Shown here piece after piece: positions 16,911 through 23,908 of a DNA stretch of 64,000 nucleotides (position 1 is its first letter; every line of letters starts with the position of its first letter). The DNA is from an uncultured bacterium (GTDB taxonomy: Bacteria > Bacillota > Clostridia > Oscillospirales > Oscillospiraceae), in assembly GCA_946548895.1 (NCBI GenBank), contig CAMNQF010000010.1, forward strand, positions 1 through 64,000, given 5' to 3'. The position numbers and the translations under genes were made by a program. The notes beneath the pieces were generated by a model. The model was not told the origin of the DNA and did no database searches. It saw nothing but the letters and a program-made list of their open reading frames with translations.

Positions 16911-16944
16911 GGAACCACCCCGCCCATATTCAGACGGGGTGGTT
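16911..16944 (-). terminator. Hairpin after the ammonium transporter gene
   Basis: An 11-bp stem (GAACCACCCCG / CGGGGTGGTTC) lies 20 bases past the stop codon. It lacks a T-run on the transcribed side, so termination is probable rather than clear. Confidence 0.5.
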
Positions 16945-16962
16945 CAAAAATCTGCTGTGTTG

Positions 16963-18639
16963 TCACTCTTCCCCCTGGAGGGCGTCGTAGCCGGTCTCGC
17001 CGGTGCGGACCTTAACGGCATCCTCCACGCCGCACACAAAGATCTTGCCGTCGCCGATATGGCCGGTGTACAGCGCCTTGCGGGCGGCGTCCACCACCTG
17101 GGCCACGGGTACCTTGGACACCACCATGTCCACCTGGAGCTTGGGCAGCAGGTTCATGGACAGGGGCACGCCCCGGTAATACTCGGTGCGGCCCTTCTGC
17201 ACGCCGCAGCCCAGCACCTGGGTGACGGTCATGCCGGTGACGCCGATGTCGTTCATAGCGGCCTTGAGCTGCTCGAACTTGGCCTGATTGCAGACGATGG
17301 TCACCTTGGACAGCTTCACGTCAGAGGCGGGCACGCTGCCCGTGACCACCTGGACGGGCACCGCCTCGTCCACGCTCCGGCCGCTCTTGACCGCCACGGG
17401 CTCGGGGAAGGCGTTGGCGCCAGGCATGGCGGTGAGGGTGGTGGTGGGCATGAAGTCGGCGTAGGCGGAGGGCAGGCCGTGTTCGGTGGAATCCAGGCCG
17501 GAAATCTCCTCTTCGGCGGACACCCGCAGGCCGTTGGCGGCGCGGATGATGTGGAACACGATGGTCATGGTCACCACGGTGTAGGCGGCGATGGCCAGCA
17601 CGCCCAAACACTGCACCCCCAGCTGATGGAAGCCGCCGCCGTAGAGCAGCCCGCCGTCGGTGGCCAGCAGGCCGGTGAGGATGGTGCCGGTGAGGCCGCA
17701 GCCTCCGTGGACCGCCACCGCGCCCACCGGGTCGTCGATGTGGAGCCTGGTGTCTACCGTCTCCACGATTACCACCACCAGGACGCCGGTGACCACGCCC
17801 ACCACGGCGGAGCCCAGGGCGTCCAGGCTGGCGCACCCGGCGGTGATGCCCACCAGCCCCGCCAGCGGGGCGTTGAGGCACATACCCACGTCCGGCTTGC
17901 CGTTCTTGATCCAGGTGAACAGCATACAGGCTACCGTAGCCACGGCGGGGACGATGGTGGTGTTGCCCAGGATCTGGGCCATCTGGGCGGTATCGGAAGC
18001 CGCCGCGCCGTTAAAGCCGTACCAGCAGAACCAAAGGATGAAGGTGCCCATGGCCGCCAGGGGGATATTGTGACCCAGGATAGCCCTGGAGTTCCCCTTC
18101 TCGTCATACTTCCCGATGCGGGCCCCCAGCAGGATGGCCCCGATCAGGCCGGAGATGCCGCCCACCATGTGGATGACAGCGGACCCGGCGAAGTCGATGA
18201 AGCCCAGTTTGGCCAGCCAGCCCTGGGCGTTCCAAACCCAGCCCGCCTCGATGGGGTACACCACGGCGGAGATGACGGCGGAATAGATGCAGTAGCTGGA
18301 GAACTTGGTCCGCTCGGCCATGGCCCCGGACACGATGGTGGCGGCGGTGGCGCAGAACACCAGCTGGAAGAAGAAGTTGGACCAGTCGAAGGCGTAAAAG
18401 TCGGTGAACATCTGATACTCAGGCATCCCGATGAGGCCGAAGAAGTAGTGCTCGCTGTTCATGATGCCGTATCCCAGGGCCATGAACACCACGGTGCCGA
18501 TGCAGAAGTCCATCAGGTTCTTCATGATGATGTTGCCTGCGTTCTTGGCCCGGGTGAAGCCCGCCTCCACGGCGGCGAAGCCGCACTGCATGAAGAACAC
18601 CAAAATGGCGCCCACCAGATACCATACTGACATATCCAT
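16963..18639 (-). CDS. Ammonium transporter fused to a P-II (GlnK-type) domain
   Basis: The 558-residue product joins an Amt channel (residues about 1-400: eleven TM helices, a GFAAVEAGFTRAKN segment, the WFGWYGFN-like LWFCWYGFNG and the HGGCGLTG motif) to a C-terminal P-II domain (about 450-558: KVTIVCNQAKFEQLKAAMNDIG, the GRTEYYRG T-loop with the modifiable-type Tyr, and TGHIGDGKIFV). P-II proteins normally block Amt as separate subunits when nitrogen is plentiful, so fusion gives a built-in sensor. The start is at 18639, where GGGAGG is well spaced; the open frame upstream is untranslated leader. That leader carries a likely attenuator. Confidence 0.93.
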   Translation of the reverse strand: MDMSVWYLVGAILVFFMQCGFAAVEAGFTRAKNAGNIIMKNLMDFCIGTVVFMALGYGIMNSEHYFFGLIGMPEYQMFTDFYAFDWSNFFFQLVFCATAATIVSGAMAERTKFSSYCIYSAVISAVVYPIEAGWVWNAQGWLAKLGFIDFAGSAVIHMVGGISGLIGAILLGARIGKYDEKGNSRAILGHNIPLAAMGTFILWFCWYGFNGAAASDTAQMAQILGNTTIVPAVATVACMLFTWIKNGKPDVGMCLNAPLAGLVGITAGCASLDALGSAVVGVVTGVLVVVIVETVDTRLHIDDPVGAVAVHGGCGLTGTILTGLLATDGGLLYGGGFHQLGVQCLGVLAIAAYTVVTMTIVFHIIRAANGLRVSAEEEISGLDSTEHGLPSAYADFMPTTTLTAMPGANAFPEPVAVKSGRSVDEAVPVQVVTGSVPASDVKLSKVTIVCNQAKFEQLKAAMNDIGVTGMTVTQVLGCGVQKGRTEYYRGVPLSMNLLPKLQVDMVVSKVPVAQVVDAARKALYTGHIGDGKIFVCGVEDAVKVRTGETGYDALQGEE

Positions 18640-18757
18640 TTGAATTCCTCCCTGAAAGCAGATTGGGGCGCGTCCGTTCTCGCGGACACGCCCCTTTGCG
18701 TCGCAGAAAAAAGCGCCGGGAGCGGTGAGCTCTCCGGCGCCTTTGCCTGATGGGGGC
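18640..18757 (-). promoter_or_regulatory. Ammonium transporter leader with terminator-like and second hairpins
   Basis: On the minus strand, directly after the promoter, the hairpin GCGCCGG...CCGGCGC (18713-18740) is followed by T6 (18707-18712). A second hairpin lies at 18665-18694 with 11 of 12 pairs. Both are preceded by GCAAAGG. A terminator between promoter and gene implies conditional read-through. I do not recognise a known riboswitch class. Confidence 0.65.
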
Positions 18758-18786
18758 AGTATAGACCCCATTTTGAGATGTGTCAA
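18758..18786 (-). promoter_or_regulatory. Sigma-A promoter of the ammonium transporter gene
   Basis: Minus strand: TTGACA (18781-18786), a 17-base spacer, TATACT (18758-18763). Confidence 0.88.
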
Positions 18787-18902
18787 GCGTTTCCAACCGT
18801 TTTCAGAGAGAAGCGAAAATATTTTGCGCCGCGCTAGATGATTTTGAGCAATTTTGACGTTTTTCCACTGCCGTGACAGGGCGGGGAGAGAGAAGCTTTA
18901 CG

Positions 18903-18932
18903 TTGACGATTGCCCGCGCAATTTGGTATAAT
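18903..18932 (+). promoter_or_regulatory. Promoter of the glycosyltransferase-MarR gene
   Basis: TTGACG (18903-18908), an 18-base spacer, TATAAT (18927-18932). It is divergent from the ammonium transporter promoter about 120 bases away. Confidence 0.82.
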
Positions 18933-18976
18933 CCTGTTATGCCACAGCTATCTTGATGCCCAATAGGAGTGATGAT

Positions 18977-20302
18977 ATGTCTCCCTGCGTCACCATTATT
19001 GTACCCATCTACAATGCTCAGGCCACCTTGCGCCGCTGTGTGGAGAGCGTGCTGAATCAGGAATTCACCGATTTTGAGCTCATCCTGGCCGACGACGGCA
19101 GCCGGGATGGCTCCGGCGTCCTGTGCGACCAGTTTGCCCAGGCGGACAGCCGGGTGCGGGTGCTCCACAAGGCCAACTCCGGCGTGTCCGACACCCGGAA
19201 CCAGGCCATGGCCCAGGCCCGGGGGGAGTACCTCCAGTTCCTGGACGCCGACGACTGGATCACGCCCAACGCCACCAAGCTGCTGGTCCGCTCGGCCCGG
19301 CAGCACCAATGCGACCTGGTGGTGGCGGATTTCTACCGGGTGGTGGGGGAGCGGGTGTCCCCAAAAGGGGACATCGACGAGGACGGTCCCCTCACCCGGG
19401 AGGAGTTCGCCGCCCACATGATGGAAAACCCCGCCGATTTTTATTACGGTGTGCTGTGGAATAAGCTCTACCGTCGGGATATCATCGAGCGGCACCAGCT
19501 TCAAATGGACCCGGCCATCAGCTGGTGTGAGGACTTCCTGTTCAACCTGGAATACATCCGCCACGCCCAACGGTTTTTTGCCCTTCAGGTGCCCGTCTAC
19601 TACTATGTCAAGACCAAGGGTTCCCTGGCCAGCCAGGGGCTGAACATCTCCAAAACCGTGCGCACCAAGCTGATGCTGTTTGAGTACTACAATCAGTTCT
19701 ACAAGGCGGTGCTGGACGAGGCGGAGTACGAAAAGCGGCGGCTGAAGGTGTACCGTTTTCTCATCGACGCGGCCCAGGACGGCTCGGCGCCGCCCTTGCC
19801 CCTGGTGTCCACCCGCCTGGGGGAGGAGCGCACCCGGGCCCACGACCGCGCGCTGGAGGGAGAGGGAGCGCTGTGCGACCTCTACCGGGAGCGGAAGCTG
19901 CTGGAATACTATCTGGAGCCAGCCGCCCAGAAAAACGGCCTGACTGTTGCGGAGGCGGGCCTGCTGATCCATCTGCGCCAGTGCGGGGCGGGGACCCGGA
20001 GAGAGCTGGCGGACTTCGCCGGGGTCAGCCGGAGCAGCTTGTCCATGCTGCTTCAGCGGCTGGGGGCCAGGGGGCTGGTGTCCGCCGTGGAGGCCAAGGC
20101 GGGCGACGGCGGCAGGGAAAAGCGGCTGAACGTCACTTTTCTGCCCGCGGCGGAGCCGGTGCTGGCGGAATTGAAGCACGCCTATGAGGATTTTCAGGAG
20201 GCGCGGCTGTCCGGGATGGATGCCGGGGAACGGGCGCAGTACGGCGAGCTGGCCCGCCGGGTCCAGAACAATATTCGGGAGCTGTTGACCAGCCTATATT
20301 AG
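18977..20302 (+). CDS. Family 2 glycosyltransferase fused to a MarR-type winged helix
   Basis: The 441-residue product has an N-terminal GT-A glycosyltransferase domain (about 1-230): VTIIVPIYNAQATL, LILADDGSRDGSG, the FLDADDWI metal site and a WCEDFLFNLEYI region. Its C-terminal part (about 295-441) is a MarR-like domain: LTVAEAGLLIHLRQCG, GTRRELADFAGVSRSSLSML recognition helix, wing with GGREKRLNVTF, and a closing helix. GT2 enzymes transfer sugars from nucleotide donors to surface polymers; MarR domains bind DNA as dimers. The two in one chain is unusual. The ATG at 18977 is chosen because AGGAG is six bases upstream; an upstream TTG/ATG is badly spaced. The gene is monocistronic. Confidence 0.85.
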   Translation: MSPCVTIIVPIYNAQATLRRCVESVLNQEFTDFELILADDGSRDGSGVLCDQFAQADSRVRVLHKANSGVSDTRNQAMAQARGEYLQFLDADDWITPNATKLLVRSARQHQCDLVVADFYRVVGERVSPKGDIDEDGPLTREEFAAHMMENPADFYYGVLWNKLYRRDIIERHQLQMDPAISWCEDFLFNLEYIRHAQRFFALQVPVYYYVKTKGSLASQGLNISKTVRTKLMLFEYYNQFYKAVLDEAEYEKRRLKVYRFLIDAAQDGSAPPLPLVSTRLGEERTRAHDRALEGEGALCDLYRERKLLEYYLEPAAQKNGLTVAEAGLLIHLRQCGAGTRRELADFAGVSRSSLSMLLQRLGARGLVSAVEAKAGDGGREKRLNVTFLPAAEPVLAELKHAYEDFQEARLSGMDAGERAQYGELARRVQNNIRELLTSLY

Positions 20303-20402
20303 CGCATCTTCCGCCGGGAGGCAGACTTTTTCGACAGGCTGAGGGGGGACGGGCCATTGCCCGTCCCCCTGTTTTGCGCGGACCCGGCGGATGTGCGCCC
20401 GG

Positions 20403-20612
20403 TCAAAAATAGAACAGCTCCTCGAATTTTTTGTCCAGCGCCACGCACAGGATCAGGGCCAGCTTGGCGGTGGGGTTGAACTGCCCCGTCTCAATGGAGC
20501 TGATGGTGTTCCGGGACACCCCCACCAGTTCGGCCAGCGCCGCCTGGGACAGGCCCTTTTCGCTTCTGGCGTCCTTCAGGCGGTTTTTTAGGATTAAGGC
20601 TTCATCCATCAA
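20403..20612 (-). CDS. Small XRE/Cro-type HTH regulator
   Basis: The 69-residue protein is a lone HTH_3 domain: LKNRLKDARSEKGLSQAALAELVGVSRNTISSIETG, then a short tail (ALDKKFEELFYF) typical of compact Firmicutes Cro/CI proteins. Its start overlaps the end of the membrane-protein gene upstream (ATGA), so the two are translated together. Paired CCAAGT-N2-ACTTGG sites in the shared promoter are its likely operators. Confidence 0.9.
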   Translation of the reverse strand: MMDEALILKNRLKDARSEKGLSQAALAELVGVSRNTISSIETGQFNPTAKLALILCVALDKKFEELFYF

Positions 20613-20935
20613 AAGACCCCCAGCTCAAAGTGCAGGTAGAACACGAAAAAGCACACGCAGAATCCCCCGTACACCAGGCCCAGCAGCAGCTCATGACGGC
20701 GGCGCAGCTTGACGAATTTCACCAGCATAACGGTGGACAGCATACCAAACTGCACAATCCAGACGGCGAAATCCGGCTTGTCCCGGAATACGGCATGGAG
20801 CACACTGATGAGGGCGCACAGCAGCATACTCACGCTGAGGGCGATGTTGTTGGCCCTGTGGAGGGCTTCCAGCTCTACCAGGTCCCGGTCCCGGTTCTCT
20901 TCCCGGCTCTTTTTCAAAATTTCGTCTTTATCCAT
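20609..20935 (-). CDS. DUF6442-like small membrane protein
   Basis: The 108-residue protein starts MDKDEILKKSREENRDRD, a charged N-terminus of a type commonly encoded beside small XRE regulators, then has three hydrophobic segments (about 31-50, 55-73 and 84-105). GGGAGG sits eight bases before the ATG; the longer open frame upstream crosses the promoter and is not used. It is co-transcribed with the HTH gene. The function is unknown; the pair behaves like a self-contained regulated membrane module. Confidence 0.8.
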   Translation of the reverse strand: MDKDEILKKSREENRDRDLVELEALHRANNIALSVSMLLCALISVLHAVFRDKPDFAVWIVQFGMLSTVMLVKFVKLRRRHELLLGLVYGGFCVCFFVFYLHFELGVF

Positions 20936-20960
20936 GAGACGGACCTCCCAAACCATATTG

Positions 20961-21010
20961 CCAAGTTTACTTGGTATTTTCATCATAACGCTGCCAAGTG
21001 TACTTGTCAA
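20961..21010 (-). promoter_or_regulatory. Promoter with two XRE-type operators
   Basis: Minus strand: TTGACA (21005-21010), 17 bases, TATGAT (20982-20987). Operator palindromes CCAAGT-N2-ACTTGG (20961-20974, perfect) and CCAAGT-N2-ACTTGT (20994-21007, one mismatch) cover the transcription start and the -35, spaced 33 bp, about three helical turns. An 11-bp inverted repeat (21014-21039) lies just upstream. Confidence 0.82.
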
Positions 21011-21048
21011 TACATTTTGCAAAGTTTTCTTTGCAAAATTGGCGCCGG

Positions 21049-21669
21049 CTAGTTCAGGCTGTCCAGGTAGGCCCCCACATCGAAGGGCTCCAGGGAACTG
21101 TCTTTGCGCAGGTACAGCGGGTGGTGGGGATGGCCCGCCTTGGTCCGCTTCCCGGCGGAAAACCACCGGGCGCCGCGCTTTTCCCCCACCGCGATCATGT
21201 CCCGGACGCACCGGGGCAGGTAGTCCCGCTTTTCGATCACCGCTCCCCAGGCCGCCCACACCGCCGGAGCGCCCGCCCTGTCCAGGGACAGGGCGTAGTC
21301 AAAGGCCCGCATATTCTCCGCGTGGAGGGCTGCGTTGCAGGCGCGCTCCATGTCCTCGGGGCGGGTGGCCCGCTGGGCGTAGACGTTGAACATAATGAAG
21401 CTGTCGTAGCCGTTGTGGAGGGCCACCCGCTCCACCGATTTCAGGGTGGGGTCCAGGTCGCCGGGGGCGGCGGTGGAGGGGTTTACCCCGATGCAGATCA
21501 GGGGATGCTCCCCCCGTGTGCCCAGGATGTAACGGTACTCGCCGTAGCGGTTGGGGACATAGAGCCATTGGGCGGTGTCGTAATCCGCCGAGGGGGCCAG
21601 GGCGTTTTCCAGGGCGGTATCGAACGGGACCAGCTCCAGCAGGGCGGTCTCTCCCTTTGGAATGTGCAT
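21049..21669 (-). CDS. DUF1643 domain protein
   Basis: The 206-residue protein has the DUF1643 core: YRYILGTRG, CIGVNPSTAAPGDLDPTLKSVERVA, a FNVYAQRAT strand and a WAAWGAVI motif. The family is widespread in bacteria and phages and of unknown function. The ATG at 21669 follows GAGGTG; the codon before it is TTG. The gene has no clear operon partner. Confidence 0.88.
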   Translation of the reverse strand: MHIPKGETALLELVPFDTALENALAPSADYDTAQWLYVPNRYGEYRYILGTRGEHPLICIGVNPSTAAPGDLDPTLKSVERVALHNGYDSFIMFNVYAQRATRPEDMERACNAALHAENMRAFDYALSLDRAGAPAVWAAWGAVIEKRDYLPRCVRDMIAVGEKRGARWFSAGKRTKAGHPHHPLYLRKDSSLEPFDVGAYLDSLN

Positions 21670-21739
21670 CAAATCACCTCACGGGCCATTTTATCACAGA
21701 AAACGGAAAAAAGAAAGGCCGGACTGGAGCAAAAGCCTG

Positions 21740-21768
21740 TTGCGGGAGCACCCGCGATGTGATATGAT
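21740..21768 (+). promoter_or_regulatory. Promoter of the FUSC-sfsA-SprT operon
   Basis: TTGCGG (21740-21745), a 17-base spacer, TATGAT (21763-21768), 34 bases before the start codon. Confidence 0.65.
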
Positions 21769-21801
21769 ACTAAAATACTATAATTATCGCGGAGGTGCGA
21801 G

Positions 21802-22437
21802 ATGGAACAGTACACAGCCCAGGCCATGACCCCGGAGCACCGGCACTGGATTGGAATGCGCATCATCAAGACGGTGGTGGCGGTTTTTTTGTGCGGCCTG
21901 CTGGCCTTCTTCCGGGACGCGTCCGGCTTTTACTCCATGATCGCCGCCGTGGTGTGCATCCAGAACTCCGCCGGCAAGACCATTGAGTCGTCTGTCAACC
22001 GCATGATCGGCACTTTGATCGGCGGCGTGGTGGGGGTGCTGGTGGTGTACAGCCTGGACACCCTGGGCGTGCTGTATATGGAGCTGCTGCGTTACGCGGT
22101 GCTGTCGGTGATGCTCATCCCTATCATCAAGCTGTGCCTGGCCATTAAGAAGCCGGGCTGCGCCGCCATGGCCTGCATCGTGTTCCTGTGCGTCACCGTG
22201 AACCACAGCGCGGGAGACACCCCCGCCATTTACTCCATCGACCGGCTGTTTGAGACGCTGGTGGGGGTGGCGCTGGCCTGCGGCATCGACATCCTGCTGC
22301 CCTACCAGCCCATGCCCCAGCCCGCGCCGGCGGAGCCGCCCGTATCCGAAGGGGCCGGGGCCCAGGAGCCCGCCGCCGGGGAGGAGGGGCCCGGGACGGA
22401 AGAACCCGTCAGGGACAGCGGGGAGGAGGCAAAGTGA
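21802..22437 (+). CDS. FUSC / aromatic acid exporter N-terminal-type membrane protein
   Basis: The 211-residue protein has four or more TM helices with the FUSC/ArAE pattern: RIIKTVVAVFLCGLLAF, FYSMIAAVVCIQNSAGKTIESSVNRMIGTLIGGVVG, then a helical pair and a SIDRLFETLVGVALACGIDILLP ending. A Pro/Glu/Ala-rich cytoplasmic tail of about 45 residues follows. It is short compared with full ArAE exporters, being only the membrane domain, as is common in Firmicutes. Its stop overlaps the GTG start of sfsA. Transport substrate is unknown. Confidence 0.82.
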   Translation: MEQYTAQAMTPEHRHWIGMRIIKTVVAVFLCGLLAFFRDASGFYSMIAAVVCIQNSAGKTIESSVNRMIGTLIGGVVGVLVVYSLDTLGVLYMELLRYAVLSVMLIPIIKLCLAIKKPGCAAMACIVFLCVTVNHSAGDTPAIYSIDRLFETLVGVALACGIDILLPYQPMPQPAPAEPPVSEGAGAQEPAAGEEGPGTEEPVRDSGEEAK

Positions 22438-23153
22438 CCTACCGGGACATCCGCGCCGCCCGTTTTCTGGCCCGGCCCAACCGCTTCATTGCCCAGGTGG
22501 AGCTGGACGGCCGGACGGAAACCGTCCACGTGAAGAACACCGGGCGCTGTAAAGAACTTTTGCTTCCCGGCTGCACGGTGTATCTGGAGGGGAGCGCCAG
22601 CCCCGCCCGCAAGACAAAATACGATCTGGTGGCGGTGGAGAAGGCCAGGGAGGGCCTGCCTCCCCTGCTCATCAACATGGACGCCCAGGCCCCCAACAAG
22701 GTGTTTGCCGAGTGGATGGCGGCAGGGCGGGGGGAGGCGCTGGGCCTGCCCGCGCCCACTCTTCTGCGGCCGGAGACAACTTGGGGGAATTCCCGGTTTG
22801 ATTTCTACTGGCAGTTGTCGGAAAAGGACCGTGACCGCAAGGGATATGTCGAAGTCAAGGGCTGCACCCTGGAGGAGGGAGGTCTGGCCCTCTTTCCCGA
22901 CGCGCCCACGGAGCGGGGGGTCAAGCACCTGCGGGAGCTCGCCGCCTGCCATAGGGCGGGGTATGAGGCGGCTGTTTGCGTGGTGATACAGATGGCGGGA
23001 ATGACCGCCTTCGCCCCCAACGACCGAACCCACCCGGAATTTGGCGCGGCCCTGCGGGCGGCGGCTGAAGCCGGCGTGAAGGTGCTGGCGGTGGAGTGCG
23101 CCGTCACCCCGGGCAGCCTGTCCATGACAAAGCCGGTGCCCGTGCGGCTGTAG
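22434..23153 (+). CDS. sfsA: SfsA family nuclease-like protein
   Basis: The 239-residue protein matches SfsA: RFLARPNRFIAQVEL, HVKNTGRCKELLLPG, RKTKYDLVAVEK, SRFDFYWQ, YVEVKGCTL with the nuclease-fold Glu/Lys, FPDAPTERGVKHLREL and AFAPNDRTHPEF. SfsA carries an N-terminal OB fold and a restriction-enzyme-like nuclease domain; it is annotated as a DNA/RNA nuclease and was once linked to maltose metabolism. The start codon is GTG in a GTGA overlap with the upstream stop, behind GGGAGGAGG. It lies between the FUSC and SprT-like genes. Confidence 0.94.
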   Translation: MTYRDIRAARFLARPNRFIAQVELDGRTETVHVKNTGRCKELLLPGCTVYLEGSASPARKTKYDLVAVEKAREGLPPLLINMDAQAPNKVFAEWMAAGRGEALGLPAPTLLRPETTWGNSRFDFYWQLSEKDRDRKGYVEVKGCTLEEGGLALFPDAPTERGVKHLRELAACHRAGYEAAVCVVIQMAGMTAFAPNDRTHPEFGAALRAAAEAGVKVLAVECAVTPGSLSMTKPVPVRL

Positions 23154-23162
23154 GGGGTTCCC

Positions 23163-23684
23163 ATGACCCAGGAACACATCGACGGCCTGCTGGCCAAAGC
23201 CGTCGCCTTGGCCCGGGCGGTGCGCATCCCGGTCTCCCAGGAAATATGCCCCCAGGTTCAGATCAACCGCCGGGCCCGGACCCGGTTCGGCTGCTGCATC
23301 CGCCGGGACGGCCGGTACACCATTGAGCTGTCCGCCCAGCTGGCGGAGCAGGGGGACGAGCGGGCTGTCTTTCAGGTGCTGGCCCACGAGGTGCTCCACA
23401 CCTGCCAGGGCTGCGCCAACCACGGGGCCCGGTGGCGGGGCTACGCCCAGCGGATGAACGGGGCCTACGGCCTGGATATCCGGCGCGCCGACAGCTTTGC
23501 CGCCCTGGGTGTGGAGGACAGCCGCCCGGTGCGGTACTGGGTGGTGTGCAGCCGGTGCGGGCGGCGCATCCCCCGGATGAAGCGCTCCCCCCTGGTGGAC
23601 CACCCGGAGCGCTACCGCTGCGCCTGCGGCGGGGCCCTGCTGGTGGAGGCGGGGGACCAACAGGGAGAAAACGGGAAAGAGTGA
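23163..23684 (+). CDS. SprT-like zinc metalloprotease domain protein
   Basis: The 173-residue protein has a SprT-like core with the zinc motif HEVLH (in VLAHEVLHTCQGC, about residues 75-90) and a third ligand in NHGARW. A C-terminal zinc ribbon uses CSRCGR and RCACGG. SprT/Spartan-like proteins are thought to act on DNA-bound proteins. The gene starts nine bases after sfsA, in the same operon, and ends at a terminator. Confidence 0.85.
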   Translation: MTQEHIDGLLAKAVALARAVRIPVSQEICPQVQINRRARTRFGCCIRRDGRYTIELSAQLAEQGDERAVFQVLAHEVLHTCQGCANHGARWRGYAQRMNGAYGLDIRRADSFAALGVEDSRPVRYWVVCSRCGRRIPRMKRSPLVDHPERYRCACGGALLVEAGDQQGENGKE

Positions 23685-23686
23685 CG

Positions 23687-23712
23687 GCCGGGGGGCTTTT
23701 CCCCCGGCTTTC
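23687..23712 (+). terminator. Terminator of the FUSC-sfsA-SprT operon
   Basis: The 8-bp stem GCCGGGGG / CCCCCGGC with a six-base loop is followed by a short TTTC tract right after the last stop codon. Confidence 0.75.
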
Positions 23713-23768
23713 ATAGGTTATGACCGAAAAAAGGTGAAAAGCATTTTTATTTTTTGGGCAGAAAACCT

Positions 23769-23797
23769 TTGACGAAACGGGGAAAGCGGGATATACT
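23769..23797 (+). promoter_or_regulatory. Promoter of the glycogen phosphorylase gene
   Basis: TTGACG (23769-23774), a 17-base spacer, TATACT (23792-23797). Confidence 0.85.
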
Positions 23798-23840
23798 TTC
23801 CCTGTAGCCTGTAAAAGGCAAACCTTCCCATCCCCTGGTA

Positions 23841-23854
23841 TGGAAACGTTTCCA
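23841..23854 (+). promoter_or_regulatory. cre-like catabolite operator
   Basis: TGGAAACGTTTCCA is a perfect 14-bp palindrome that fits the CcpA cre consensus TGNNANCGNTNNCA. It lies about 40 bases downstream of the predicted transcription start, a position usual for CcpA roadblock repression; another LacI-family sugar regulator is possible. Confidence 0.8.
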
Positions 23855-23908
23855 AAGCCCGCCAACCGCAGGGCGGCATGACCGGACTTTTGAAAGGAGA
23901 TCGTGATT

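Noticed and set aside
16939-18630. 563-codon plus-strand frame
   Set aside because: Antisense of the Amt-P-II gene; His/Gly/Asp-rich shadow composition.
18640-18757. c-di-GMP (GEMM) riboswitch in the ammonium transporter leader
   Set aside because: GACGCAAAG and GGCAAA resemble GEMM core pieces, but the closing GCC pairing is absent and a T6 tract interrupts the fold.
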